In this document: positions 30,963 to 40,616 of the stretch, piece after piece
Layout: each line of letters starts with the position of its first letter
How positions within the stretch are numbered: the stretch's first letter is position 1
Translations under genes and position numbers: made by a program
From: Caenorhabditis remanei
Taxonomy: Eukaryota; Nematoda; Chromadorea; Rhabditida; Rhabditidae
Length of the DNA stretch: 64,000 nucleotides
Direction of reading: 5' to 3'
Assembly: GCF_010183535.1 (NCBI RefSeq)
Contig: NC_071331.1
Location: 4,154,001 to 4,218,000, forward strand
Notes under the pieces: generated by a model
Database searches by the model: none
Seen by the model: only the letters and a program-made list of their open reading frames with translations
Told to the model about the DNA's origin: nothing

Positions 30963-33918
30963 TCAAGTCGGACTTTTGAGCTTTGTCGACTTCTGGAATG
31001 TTGTCGTTGAACTCGTCAGAGTTTCCCATGAATTCACGCAGATTCATGTTTGCATCAGCGAAAATAGCTTTGAACTCCTTGTATAACTCGAGCGCTTCTC
31101 TTGCCGAACCATCGAATGTGAATATGAGATTGTCCACATAGAGATTCTCATTAATCTTGGAAGCGAGTTTGGAGTTGGCATGATTTTCGAGATGGAGCAT
31201 GATCGTGGCTGCGAGTAAGAACGGACTAGCGTTTAGACCAAAAAGAACGCGAGTGAAGCGATAGACTTCGACATTGTCTGGTGTAGCTGGTAGATTGATA
31301 TCTTTGATCCAGAGAATCCGAGTCAAATCTCTATCTTCTTCGTTCAGTCTGACTTGAAGAAAAGCTTTCTCCACATCTGCCAAGATGACTGTTTCTCCTG
31401 ATCTGAAGCGAATCAGGATGTCCAAAATGTCCGGCAGCAATGTCGGGCCTTGCTCGATTGCATCATTGAGGGAGTCGTTCCCTTTGTAATGAGCGGATGC
31501 GTCCACGACGACACGGCATTTTGTGGTGGCCTTGTGTGGAGTCAGGACTGGCTGAATCGGACTATAGTGTGTCCATTCTCCTTTTGGAGTTTGAGCAGTG
31601 ACAATCTCCAGAATGTTCTTTTTGACCTGATCCTCGAAAATTTCTTGGATCATTTTCTTCACTTCCAGCGGTGTCGTTTTCACTATACCTATTAATCTTT
31701 TCAAGGTAAGACGGTAATTGTCTGGAAGAGTGGCGATCTTATTCGTCTTGAGGGGGAGTTTGACAAAATATCCTTCGATCCGTTTTTGAACTGTGTCTCG
31801 AAAAAACTGGAGGATTTGTTTGTCTTTTTCCTTTCTTTCTTCAGCAGAAGATCCAGCGAATTCGTCTCCATTGCATTTGAGCACGTCTTGTTTTTGGAGA
31901 TATTCGAATGGCTCATCTTCTTGGATTGAGTTGATGATCATGACAGAGTTGACGTTTGAGCGATCCCGCGATGTCTTTTTGCGTCCCATTGTTGTGTATC
32001 CGAACTTTGTGTTCAGAAGTAGGATGCCGGATGGTAAGGTGATCGTGTCACCAATCCAGATTGTGGACATCTGATCCATTCCGATCAAAACATCAGGTTC
32101 TACTTCATCCTCGAACGCGTCCGTATTGACGTCGATCTTGTTGCGCTGGATGAATCGTATGTCTTCTCTTGACATTTCAGCTTTCGGGATGTTTCCTACC
32201 ACACATGATCTCAGTAGAACATCGATTTCAGCTGACTCTTTTTCTGTGAAGACGACTATGGAGGCTTCTTTGTACTTCTCTGGTCCCTTCGCTGTAGGCG
32301 ATCCAAAGGTTTTCAGTCGTAGAGTGGGTCCATCCGGTGTTTCGAGATTGAGGGTTTTTGCCACAGATTCTTTTATAAAACTTCTGTCGGCCCCCGTATC
32401 AATCATCATCGAAATTGTTGTCCATTCTCCCGACACCTTGTTTCTCGCTTTTGCTTGAATTGTCGGCACGAAGGCTTTTGAAGTGGTCGTCGGCGCTCTC
32501 TCTGTTGTCTGCGTCTCACACTGGACAGCTTCTTCTACTTCTTCGGTGTGAGTCACGTTGGTAGTCGCCGTCTTGACCTTTGTCTTGGCTTGCTGATTGT
32601 GTTTGCTATCTCTCAATGAGTTAGCAGAAGATGGCGAAGATGATTCACCTCGATTTGTGCAAAGGACACTTGAATGTCGACCTTTACAGAAGTAGCACGG
32701 CCTGGTACTGTAAAATTCTGCAGTTTTGTGTGCATTACTATGACAGTTTAAACAGCGTCCTTCGCGATTCAAAAAATCTTTGCGATCCTTGATTGAACCG
32801 AATTTTGTGCATTTGCTGGAATGGTGCTCGGAGTCCTTACAAAACAGACACAATCTGGTTTTCTTCTGTTTTTCAGAGCGATCCGACTTATTGGACTGGT
32901 TTCTGTCCTTCTTTGGATTATCGGCTTTCTCCTTTGGCTCGTTTTTGCCCTTCATCAATAGTTCCAGATCTTCTTCTAGCGTTATGTTCTCTTCAATGTC
33001 AGTGAACATTTTGCTGATTGTCCAGTCCTCCGTAGAAGCAATTTTCTTCTTGAAGGTGGCTCTTCTGATCTTGTCGTTGAACTTTTCCATGATGAGTTCC
33101 TTCATCATCCGATTGTCTACGGGTTCTTGAAGGCGTTCCAGTTGCTTTATCGCGACCATCAATCTTTCGAATAGGAGTCTTTGCTCTCGGGTGCTGCTGT
33201 CTTTGGCACAATCTTTGCGAACTTTTTCATTCAGTTCCAGAATGGTAGTCTCAGTGTCCGCGTATTTGTTTTTGAGAAGTTTGACGGCGATGTCATAATT
33301 CTCTGGCGTGATCTGGAATTGATCCAGTAGTTCTTTCGCTCCTCCTTGAAGATGATTGAGAAGATGAGTGAATTTTAGGATATTTGAGATTTCCGCTTTG
33401 TGGATTATCTCTTCGTAGAGCGACCAGAATTTTTGGAATTCCCATCTTTTCCCAGAGAAGACTGGGAGTTTGACTGGTGGGAGGTTGGAAACCTGACGTT
33501 CCATTTCCATGCTTAGTCGTCTTTGCGAAAACTCCTTGATATTCTGCTTGTTATCCACAGGCTCGACATTCTCTGATCGGATTCTTTTCAGTACTGCGTG
33601 GTACGAATCCCTGAGATTAATGGCGTCCTGGTTGAGCTGAATCAATAGCGGGAGTTTTTCTTCATAATTTTTCACATTGGCATCTTCTTCATCTCCAATT
33701 TGTTCGATTTGCTCTGACAATTTGATCGTGGTTGCTTCAAGCGTTTGGATTTTTGAATCCAGGAGGTCGATCACTTCTACAATTTGTCCAATGTCTTGTT
33801 TTGGGATTGGCAACGTCGCGTTCTTCAGTTTGCTGAGCTCATTCTGATACTTCTTCACGAATGTCGACAATGCGGTCGATTGGCTCGTGGTACTCAAGAA
33901 GTATAATTGAAGACTCAT
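30943..33918 (-). CDS. BEL/Pao gag, protease and reverse transcriptase
   Basis: The product has 991 residues. Residues 1-330 are DUF1759-type gag (LPVFSGKRWEFQKFWSLYEE is diagnostic). Two or three zinc knuckles lie at about 357-420 (CLFCKDSEHHSSKC, CYFCKGRHSSVLC). A DUF1758-type aspartic protease has MIDTGAD at about 505-511. RT starts near 785 (KCRVVVDASA, ILADVEKAFLQVRL) and carries YVDN at 927-930 where most families have YVDD. The frame ends shortly after RT at TGA 30943-30945; RNase H continues in a different frame from 30962, so a single shift within 20 nt separates them. The start codon is the first ATG in the frame. Confidence 0.9.
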   Translation of the reverse strand: MSLQLYFLSTTSQSTALSTFVKKYQNELSKLKNATLPIPKQDIGQIVEVIDLLDSKIQTLEATTIKLSEQIEQIGDEEDANVKNYEEKLPLLIQLNQDAINLRDSYHAVLKRIRSENVEPVDNKQNIKEFSQRRLSMEMERQVSNLPPVKLPVFSGKRWEFQKFWSLYEEIIHKAEISNILKFTHLLNHLQGGAKELLDQFQITPENYDIAVKLLKNKYADTETTILELNEKVRKDCAKDSSTREQRLLFERLMVAIKQLERLQEPVDNRMMKELIMEKFNDKIRRATFKKKIASTEDWTISKMFTDIEENITLEEDLELLMKGKNEPKEKADNPKKDRNQSNKSDRSEKQKKTRLCLFCKDSEHHSSKCTKFGSIKDRKDFLNREGRCLNCHSNAHKTAEFYSTRPCYFCKGRHSSVLCTNRGESSSPSSANSLRDSKHNQQAKTKVKTATTNVTHTEEVEEAVQCETQTTERAPTTTSKAFVPTIQAKARNKVSGEWTTISMMIDTGADRSFIKESVAKTLNLETPDGPTLRLKTFGSPTAKGPEKYKEASIVVFTEKESAEIDVLLRSCVVGNIPKAEMSREDIRFIQRNKIDVNTDAFEDEVEPDVLIGMDQMSTIWIGDTITLPSGILLLNTKFGYTTMGRKKTSRDRSNVNSVMIINSIQEDEPFEYLQKQDVLKCNGDEFAGSSAEERKEKDKQILQFFRDTVQKRIEGYFVKLPLKTNKIATLPDNYRLTLKRLIGIVKTTPLEVKKMIQEIFEDQVKKNILEIVTAQTPKGEWTHYSPIQPVLTPHKATTKCRVVVDASAHYKGNDSLNDAIEQGPTLLPDILDILIRFRSGETVILADVEKAFLQVRLNEEDRDLTRILWIKDINLPATPDNVEVYRFTRVLFGLNASPFLLAATIMLHLENHANSKLASKINENLYVDNLIFTFDGSAREALELYKEFKAIFADANMNLREFMGNSDEFNDNIPEVDKAQKSDLNARNPI

Positions 33919-34147
33919 GGTTCTTCACCGAATTAGCGATCCGAAGTGATTGGAGAGCGAAAAAATTCGAAAATTTTGAGATTTTACTCAGCGTTAGAGT
34001 AAAACTCGAGCGAATTTGGTGGTTAGTATCAGTTAGTCAAGAAAGGACGGACAAGAATATTATCAAAATAAACTCGTACCTTTCTCAAAAAAAGCGATCC
34101 TCGTTGTTCCTGCCACGCGGGCTTTCAGAATTTGGTCGTATGCACCA
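33919..34147 (-). promoter_or_regulatory. BEL/Pao leader and primer-binding site
   Basis: Directly inside the 5' LTR the element-sense sequence starts TGGTGCATACGACCAAATTC, beginning with the TGG expected of a primer-binding site for a tRNA 3' CCA end. I did not identify the tRNA. Two GGATCGC words lie in the leader (about 33938 and 34096). Confidence 0.6.
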
Positions 34148-34437
34148 TATAATAATTTCTCTCTTCCTTGACTTGCAGCGGATAATAAACAGTCAATATT
34201 ATACCTATTTATTATAAAGAAGAAAGAATATAAACTTAAATATATATGGGCGAAATAGTACGAATGGGGGAGAATTTGGAGAGTAAAGGTCTCTCTTGTT
34301 CCAAGTGCCCCCTGTCCCCTCGGACAGGCTTCTGCCCGAGGGACTCTGAGACGCAGACATAAGAAACAATAACAGGGGGCGGGGACTCCTAGTTAAACAA
34401 GGGTATGATAATTTACTAGGATAGGAGATATCATACA
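34148..34437 (-). repeat. 5' LTR of the BEL/Pao element
   Basis: 290 bp, two differences from 24595-24884. It is flanked outside by AACAG. Confidence 0.85.
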
Positions 34438-34616
34438 AACAGTAATCAAAAAACATCTTAAGCAAGAAATCTTAGAAAGTTTTTCAAACTGTTCGTGCTT
34501 TCCGTCGTCGTTATAGGAAGGATTGTAATATCTTATTACGACTCGCTGAAGAAAAATGGTGAAACACGATTATTTAGTAGCACATGCTGTTTTCTGAAGT
34601 TTTCTATGTACATATT

Positions 34617-34681
34617 CTGTTTCACACCATCCGTAAGGTACATTAGTCTGCAAACATTATTACGACTGATGATTTTTAGAA
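34617..34681 (+). ncRNA. Candidate 21U-RNA (piRNA) gene
   Basis: Perfect core at 34617-34624; TATT puts U1 at 34661, spacing 37. Confidence 0.55.
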
Positions 34682-34716
34682 AGAAGTACAGTTTGGAGTA
34701 TGCAAAAATTCTGCTA

Positions 34717-34782
34717 CCTTCATACCACAATTTCCAATTATTTTATGTTGCCCGAACCACTTACATGTTCTCAGCGAAACAG
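34717..34782 (-). ncRNA. Candidate 21U-RNA (piRNA) gene
   Basis: Core CTGTTTCG at 34775-34782; TAAT puts U1 at 34737, spacing 38. Confidence 0.55.
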
Positions 34783-34784
34783 AA

Positions 34785-36938
34785 CTTTGAGCGAGTTCTT
34801 TTCGAAATTTTTGTTTGTGAATTTTTTGTAAAGTCGGTAATGTTATTCTGAGGAAATATTTTTTATCAACCAGAAAAATGACAAAAAAACAATTCGTACC
34901 CAATAAATCTTTCTAAATATTAGCATAAGCGTATCTACAAATTACTAATAAAGAACTTAACTGAAGAGAGCATAACAATACGATAGATAAGCGCTCATAT
35001 ATTTTACCCTAAATTTGAAACAAAAATAAGTTTTTTTCTTTGAAACAAAACTCTCATTTTCTCTAGTTTCCGTTTTCTCTAAAAAAAATTGTGATATTTC
35101 AAAATTATATAAATTAAAAATTAAAATGAGTGGGTGGAATTTGCAGTATAATGAATTAAAAACTTCATTTCATATGAAACCAAAGAAACCGCAAGTTATA
35201 GTTTTGATAGAAGATATTTTATGTTCTGTTCAATGTCAGTTCTGAAAACTTAACTTCACTGGTTCTACGAGGCTTGTTTAGTAGGTTTTTTGTAAAAAAC
35301 ACTGATTATTCTTCCCAAAAAATTGGAATCAGTCCAGAGTCTACCGGTTGTCTATATTTTGGTTGAAAATATAATGTTTCACCTTAGAGACTTTAAAACT
35401 TTCGTCTCATTGATTTTGTTTATTGCAGACTTTGAATTAATACTGTTCTTGTGTTACAAGCTGAAATGGTCAAAATATGTAAACTTGTATTATAACTTTT
35501 GAAGTTCCTACTTTTTTTTGAAAAATCTACTTTAGAGCGTCAGGATATTCGATTGATAGTAAATTCAACAGACACTTTCTAATCTTTCAAAAATATTGAG
35601 AAACAGGTAATTGAAGTTTGAATATTGATCAGTCGTTGCCACCGTATTTCATACATCTGTGTGGGCGGAGCCATATTCTCAAAGATCTCGGCGCATTGAA
35701 AGGAAAAAGTAAGCAGCATCTTCAGAAACAAGAAAGAAACATAATGAAGAGTAGATGAAAAGTCAAGTGTGCTTGTGTTCTGAATCGAAATGAAATTGGT
35801 ATCAAAAAACAAATTTTTTAAAGGGAGTCCTTTACCGTCAGATTTATCGACCAACTTTTGCAAATGAATATTCAACAAGAGTTTGAAGCGGGCACATGTG
35901 TTCTCATACACACAAACTTCAGTTTTGAAATAAAAATGACACCATGTCTGTCTAATCAGTAAAATTGAAAAATTAATGGAAAGTAGACTATAACAAATAA
36001 TGTTTTTTGGAACACCGGAGTCAGTTAACTTAGATTTTTGAAATAAGAAAAAAGGAAGTGATGTAAACGAATTGTGCAACGTACATAAACAATTTGATTT
36101 TTCTAAAAGGGCCTTTAAAAATGCTCTTCGGACTGGAAAAGTTGTTGTTCGATTGAAAAGTGCGAACCATTGAAGAGTAGATCACAAGATACGTTTTTTA
36201 ATATCCATGAAACGTAATCTTTCATTAACATCGCTTTTGTATACTGATTCATTATTACTTCATTAAAAATTTGTGGAGTCATGAAAACATAAATATTGTT
36301 ATTTATTACTATTTATTAAACATCAGAGAGCTTTCGAACTAAAGGGTTGAAGGCTGCAGACATTAAATGCCACCATAGAAACTGTATTTCAAAAAAGCCC
36401 CTGAAGATTCTTTTCAAAGATAGTTTCTTATTTATAATTTCAAAATTGTTTGAGACTTTCATACATTTTCTTTGCGGCGACATCTCAATAGATTATTGGT
36501 GAACCTTCAACAAAAGCACTACAATCTACAATTTTAAAATAGTCCGATTTCACAAGAGCAATAAAACATGCTCAAAACAGAAGCAGTTTCTTGGTTTTGT
36601 GCAACAGAATATTCATGAAGTCCACTGGGCTCACTCTATATTTCTACTTGCAAATAAAAGTTGATAAAAAGAAATTATAACTATTTCTTCCCATTCAGTG
36701 ACATTTAAACTGAGTAACAGTTTTTTTAATCTTATCTGTATAACAGGTTTAACTTGTACAAGCATTTCTGAGGCTTCTTTGTGTTTTTTCTTTCAATTGT
36801 TCAAGTTAAAAGTAAGTTTACTGTTATCTGACAATTTTCAATTTTGGGTAAAAGAAGACTTTCAATGTTCTCAAAAAACTTGAAGTGATGAACTTGAGTT
36901 CTTGAAACAAGAAAAACGTTTTGCAGTGTGCGGTAAAC
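34785..36938. other. AT-rich spacer
   Basis: No supported gene. The longest frame (35579-36079, minus) has no recognisable domain and an AT-driven composition. One CTGTTTC core at 35600 lacks a YRNT at the right distance. Confidence 0.5.
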
Positions 36939-37245
36939 CATACTTGTCACGTGCCGGGCCGGGCCGATTTCCAAATTTTCACCGGCCCGGCCCGGTCGGC
37001 CCGGGTGGAGCGACTTTTTTTCGAAAAACATGTTTTTTTTCAGCGTTAATTTTTGAAAAGGTGGTTTTTGGGGCATTTTCTTCAAAAATTCGACTAAATT
37101 GATTATTTTCATTAGTTCTACAGTGAATTTAGTGATAAAAAAGCACTTGAAAATTATTTTTGGGATGCAAAAATTTTAAAAAAAATTCCACCCGGGCCGA
37201 CCGGCAAAATTTTTCCTCGGCCCGGCCCGTCAAATGACAAGTATG
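36939..37245. mobile_element. GC-rich TIR element (MITE-like), 307 bp
   Basis: It starts CATACTTGTCACGTGCCGGG and ends CAAATGACAAGTATG. GGCCCGG blocks lie inside both ends. Its left half is the reverse complement of 2930-3073. Confidence 0.75.
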
Positions 37246-37449
37246 CGGTAAACAGATTGATAAACCCGTGATGATAGCTTAAAACATTTCTACGTTTACG
37301 CATTTTTATAATGCACTAGGCTAGAGCAAAATGTACACAACCGGGGAAATATATGAGTAGAATTTAAAATAGCTAACGAAACTGTAAAGTTATTGATGGT
37401 CGGAAAACAAAACACCCACAAAAATCGTTGTTGAAACTTTCAATTTTAA

Positions 37450-37518
37450 CTGTTTCTTAACTTCTTTCAGTTAACTGTTTCATTTTTATTTTTTCAATTT
37501 GCTCATTTTATAATTGAG
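37450..37518 (+). ncRNA. Candidate 21U-RNA (piRNA) gene
   Basis: Core CTGTTTCT at 37450-37457; CAAT puts U1 at 37498, spacing 41. It overlaps the next candidate, whose core starts 25 bases downstream. Confidence 0.55.
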
Positions 37519-37542
37519 TATTCGATTTTCTCTTTTGTTTTT
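37475..37542 (+). ncRNA. Candidate 21U-RNA (piRNA) gene
   Basis: Perfect core at 37475-37482; TATT puts U1 at 37522, spacing 40. The surrounding 37370-37560 sequence is partly repeated at 37625-37830 (AACGAAACWGTAAA, GGTCGGAAAA, CAACTGTTT), a local duplication of a piRNA-bearing unit. Confidence 0.65.
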
Positions 37543-37586
37543 GAAACAATTCCATAAATTTTTCGATTTGTTAATGTTATTATTTT

Positions 37587-37652
37587 CCGTACATATATGC
37601 TGATCCATTATATAAAGAAACACAATAAAAATTCAAGTTGCTAACGAAACAG
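37587..37652 (-). ncRNA. Candidate 21U-RNA (piRNA) gene
   Basis: Core CTGTTTCG at 37645-37652; TAAT puts U1 at 37607, spacing 38. Confidence 0.55.
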
Positions 37653-37899
37653 TAAAACTAGTAATGGTCGGAAAATAAACACAATAAATAGTTGTTGAAA
37701 TCAACCTTCGATGGACTTTTTTTCAATCAACTGTTTTATTTGTGTCTTTTCAATCTGCTCTTTTCACATTTAAGTATTCATTTTTCTCATGTTTTTGAAA
37801 CAATGCCATAATTTTTTCGGTTTCCAAATAATATTATTTTCCTGTATATGCTGAAAAATCATTCACTGAGATAAATTATTAAGATATTTATGATTGACA

Positions 37900-38072
37900 T
37901 CTTTACTATTAACAAACGCAAACGGCTGTATGTTTGTTTGTCTGTCGCCGATCCTACCGCCCTTCCAACAGAACCGATTTTCATCAGGTTTGGACCAAAA
38001 TATCAGAAATTTTCTCTAAATGGTGTCCATCTTTTTCTTTTTTCAAAATTCTCAAAATGACGTCTTCTAAGA
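37900..38072 (+). mobile_element. Helitron-like 5' end
   Basis: It begins TCTTTACTATTAACAAACGC after an A, followed by GTATGTTTGTTTGTCTGTCG. It is about 85 percent identical to 4730-4860 by eye, and its tail TTTTTCAAAATTCTCAAAAT plus GACGTCTTCT is shared with 63326-63360. A 9-bp stem (GGAGAGACG / CGTCTCTCC) lies at about 38114-38146, but no CTRR end was recognised. Confidence 0.45.
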
Positions 38073-38497
38073 TAGAAACACAGATAAAGCATATGGGAAT
38101 CGACAAAAAAAAGGGGAGAGACGGTAGGCAAAGCGTCGTCTCTCCTTTCCTCGCCCCTGTCGCCGTTTCGCTTGGGCCGCCGCATGGATCAGGTGGATGC
38201 GTCGCAGCGTTCGATCTGGCAAGTTAAGCAACGTTGACTACAGTTAGTTGGTTTGAACCCATGTCAGGACGTGAAGGATTTTTGATATCGTCGGATTCAG
38301 AAAAAAGTAGATGATTCCAAACGTGTTGTCCGTTTCCGGATTGGTACACGTCATAAAAAGTTATGGGCCGTTTTCTTAAAAGTGATGACGTTAAGGATTT
38401 TTTGATAACATCGGATTCAAAAAAGGCGACGTGAACCGACTGGTTATTTTAAGATACAAATTTTTTTCTGCTTCATTGGTGCGACAAACGTTTTCAA

Positions 38498-38564
38498 CTG
38501 TTTCTGAAATAGTCATCCATCTGACTCAGACATATAGATATGATTTTTTGGTAAAGTTTAACTA
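38498..38564 (+). ncRNA. Candidate 21U-RNA (piRNA) gene
   Basis: Core CTGTTTCT at 38498-38505; TGAT puts U1 at 38544, spacing 39. Confidence 0.6.
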
Positions 38565-38774
38565 GTGTGTCTATGTGCACCTAGAATTTGTGTTCGTTAC
38601 CCTCTTTTCAATGTTCAACGACTCTTCAAGCCCCAGTTTTTGTTGAAAAATGAATCATATACTATCCATTAAAACTCTGTAGATTCCATTTCTGCTATTG
38701 AAATTGCTACATTCGAACAAGGAACATAGTTGTAGGAACTAACCATGAAAACGATGCTCAGAAGAAAGGAGAAT

Positions 38775-38840
38775 CTGTTTCAAGTTGATTATTATTGTCG
38801 GCGTTTTCGAAAGGTTTAATCATACTATTCCAACGTATTA
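38775..38840 (+). ncRNA. Candidate 21U-RNA (piRNA) gene
   Basis: Perfect core at 38775-38782; TAAT puts U1 at 38820, spacing 38. Confidence 0.65.
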
Positions 38841-39021
38841 TAATTCCATCTGCGACTAACATCTGTAGCTTCAAACTGTTGTCAGTAGTGTTCAACCCAA
38901 TATTCTTCAGGATCTATGTATTCATTCACGTTCAAAATGTTTTTTCGGTGTTCAAAAATATGTATTTTTTGTTTCTACCACGCTGACAATAGTTTGAAAC
39001 CATGCTTGTCGCTCGCAGATA

Positions 39022-39091
39022 AATTGAAAAAAAAATCAATAACCGATTTTCGCAAATACTGCCCTTGGTGCTCATCATCAATTCGAAACAG
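39022..39091 (-). ncRNA. Candidate 21U-RNA (piRNA) gene
   Basis: Core CTGTTTCG at 39084-39091; CGGT puts U1 at 39042, spacing 42. Confidence 0.45.
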
Positions 39092-39477
39092 AATTGTTTT
39101 TCGCGAATTGGAAATTTGCGTTTTTTGAAAATGAGCGACGAGATCCTAAAGAATATGGAATCGAAAACTTCTGACAAGAGTCTGAATCTACAGATGTTAG
39201 TCGCAGATGAAATTCTAACTGAATTTAAATGAGCGTTATTACAACTTTACGAACACGCCGACAATAATCATCAACTTGAAACGGGTCATTATTTTTTTAC
39301 ATTGTTCTTGAAGCCACAACGTCTTGCTGTTGAAAGTGTAGCGATTTCAATGGAAGAAAAGGAATCTACAGAGTTGAAATGGAATATGATTCATTTTTCA
39401 ACAAAAACTGCATTCCCCCCGAGACTTTCTCAAACCATCTCTACACCATGATCGTCCGTCCTCTCCACATAAATGTA

Positions 39478-39545
39478 CTGTTTCACATTGTAATTTTTTG
39501 GGCGAAACGTTTTTTGTTTATCAATATAAGATGCAAATATACAAC
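39478..39545 (+). ncRNA. Candidate 21U-RNA (piRNA) gene
   Basis: Perfect core at 39478-39485; CAAT puts U1 at 39525, spacing 40. Confidence 0.7.
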
Positions 39546-39672
39546 GGCCATGCCACTCATGCTACACCAGAATTAAAGAGATATGACACGAATACGAGAT
39601 AGGGAGTTGAGTAAAATTTATAGAGCAAAAAGGGGAACATAATATGGCGGAAGGGAGTGGATGTGTCAAGTG

Positions 39673-39739
39673 ATCAATGAAATAGTAGTATGAATAAAAA
39701 CTTTCCAACACGGTGACAGTAATCATTAACTTGAAACAG
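39673..39739 (-). ncRNA. Candidate 21U-RNA (piRNA) gene
   Basis: Perfect core at 39732-39739; TATT puts U1 at 39693, spacing 39. Confidence 0.7.
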
Positions 39740-40018
39740 GACCAATTTCTCTTCTGCGTCTTGTTTCAGTGTTAGTTGGCTACCCCACACAATGGTAAGG
39801 TCCGCAACTAAAAGATTTGAGTTTTTACGAGCCGCGTTGCGTGCGCGTCGCGGTTAAAATTGGAAGATACGACAAATAAACGTCAAATTTGAATTTGGCA
39901 CCGTGCCAACCATAGTGCGACGGAGCGCGGACATACTCCTCCCATTGCTGTGCTACTAATGTGTAACATCTTCTCTAGAAATGTGCCGTTTTTAATTGCA
40001 AACATAGAATCCACAGCA

Positions 40019-40372
40019 TCACCGCGGTCGGCCGCGGTCGAAACAATAAAAAAGCAGCGGTTTTTTTTTCAATGTTGCAAAACTTGGTCATTTTTGAAGA
40101 AAATTTTGTTGGCTTATTTATTTTTTGATACTAATCTGACAACCAGGGTTCGAACCCCACTGGTGCCCAAACTTTTTGTTTTCTTCGATGTAGATCTTTT
40201 TCGGAAAGGGGCAGTTCTGAGAAGAGACACTTGTAATCTAGAACAGATTTAAAATGTTTTTCGGTGGAGTCGAACTCTGGTTGTCAGATTGGTACCAAAA
40301 AGTCAAAAGGATATCAAGTCATGTTTTCAGTTTTTATTCTAAAAAGCCGCGACCTCGGCCGGCCACGATTTC
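40019..40372. repeat. Imperfect inverted-repeat element with tRNA B-box-like words
   Basis: The left arm has CCGCGGTCGGCCGCGG and later ATCTGACAACCAGGGTTCGA; the right arm has the inverse of both (GGTTGTCAGATTGG, CGACCTCGGCCGGCC). Each arm holds GGGTTCGAACCCC or GAGTTCGACTCC, which resembles a tRNA T-arm/B box. It is probably a foldback element derived partly from a tRNA. Confidence 0.5.
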
Positions 40373-40454
40373 TGACAACCTTGCTATAGGGTAAATTGTT
40401 TCCCACAGAACCAAAGGCGCACAGTCTCATAAGCAATTCTCACATACATACAAA

Positions 40455-40462
40455 TGACGTCA
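40455..40462. promoter_or_regulatory. CRE-like TGACGTCA palindrome upstream of the NHR gene
   Basis: A perfect 8-bp cAMP-response-element palindrome lies 155 bases before the chosen NHR start codon, followed by a pyrimidine-rich stretch (40490-40615). Position fits a promoter element; function is inferred. Confidence 0.4.
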
Positions 40463-40616
40463 TCATGGCCTCTCAACACCACGACCGCCCGTCGTCTCTA
40501 TCTAACGCGCGCTCTCTCACCGTCCATCTCTCCGTTCGACCCACCCTCCTCCTCCTCTCTTTGGCCCAGGTCAGTCAGTCATCCCTTCTTTTCTTTTCTT
40601 GTGCACTTTTCTCCCT

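Larger units (their letters stand above)
24595..34437 (-). mobile_element. BEL/Pao LTR retrotransposon with envelope
   Basis: It lies on the minus strand, with 290-bp LTRs at 34148-34437 (5') and 24595-24884 (3') that differ at two bases by eye, and a 5-bp duplication AACAG (24590-24594 and 34438-34442). In transcription order it encodes gag with zinc knuckles, protease, RT, RNase H, integrase, a phlebovirus-Gc-type envelope and a further coiled-coil zinc-knuckle protein. This is the arrangement of the envelope-bearing Cer7-type group of nematode BEL elements. The coding frame is broken in two places (30943-30962 and 26892-26898), so this copy may be unable to move alone unless the shifts are programmed. 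Confidence 0.9.

Noticed and set aside
25193..33130. Plus-strand open frames of 60-180 codons across the BEL/Pao element
   Set aside because: They are antisense shadows of the gag-pol, envelope and accessory ORFs.
35579..36079. 166-codon minus-strand open frame
   Set aside because: AT-driven composition, no domain, no supporting splice sites or start context.
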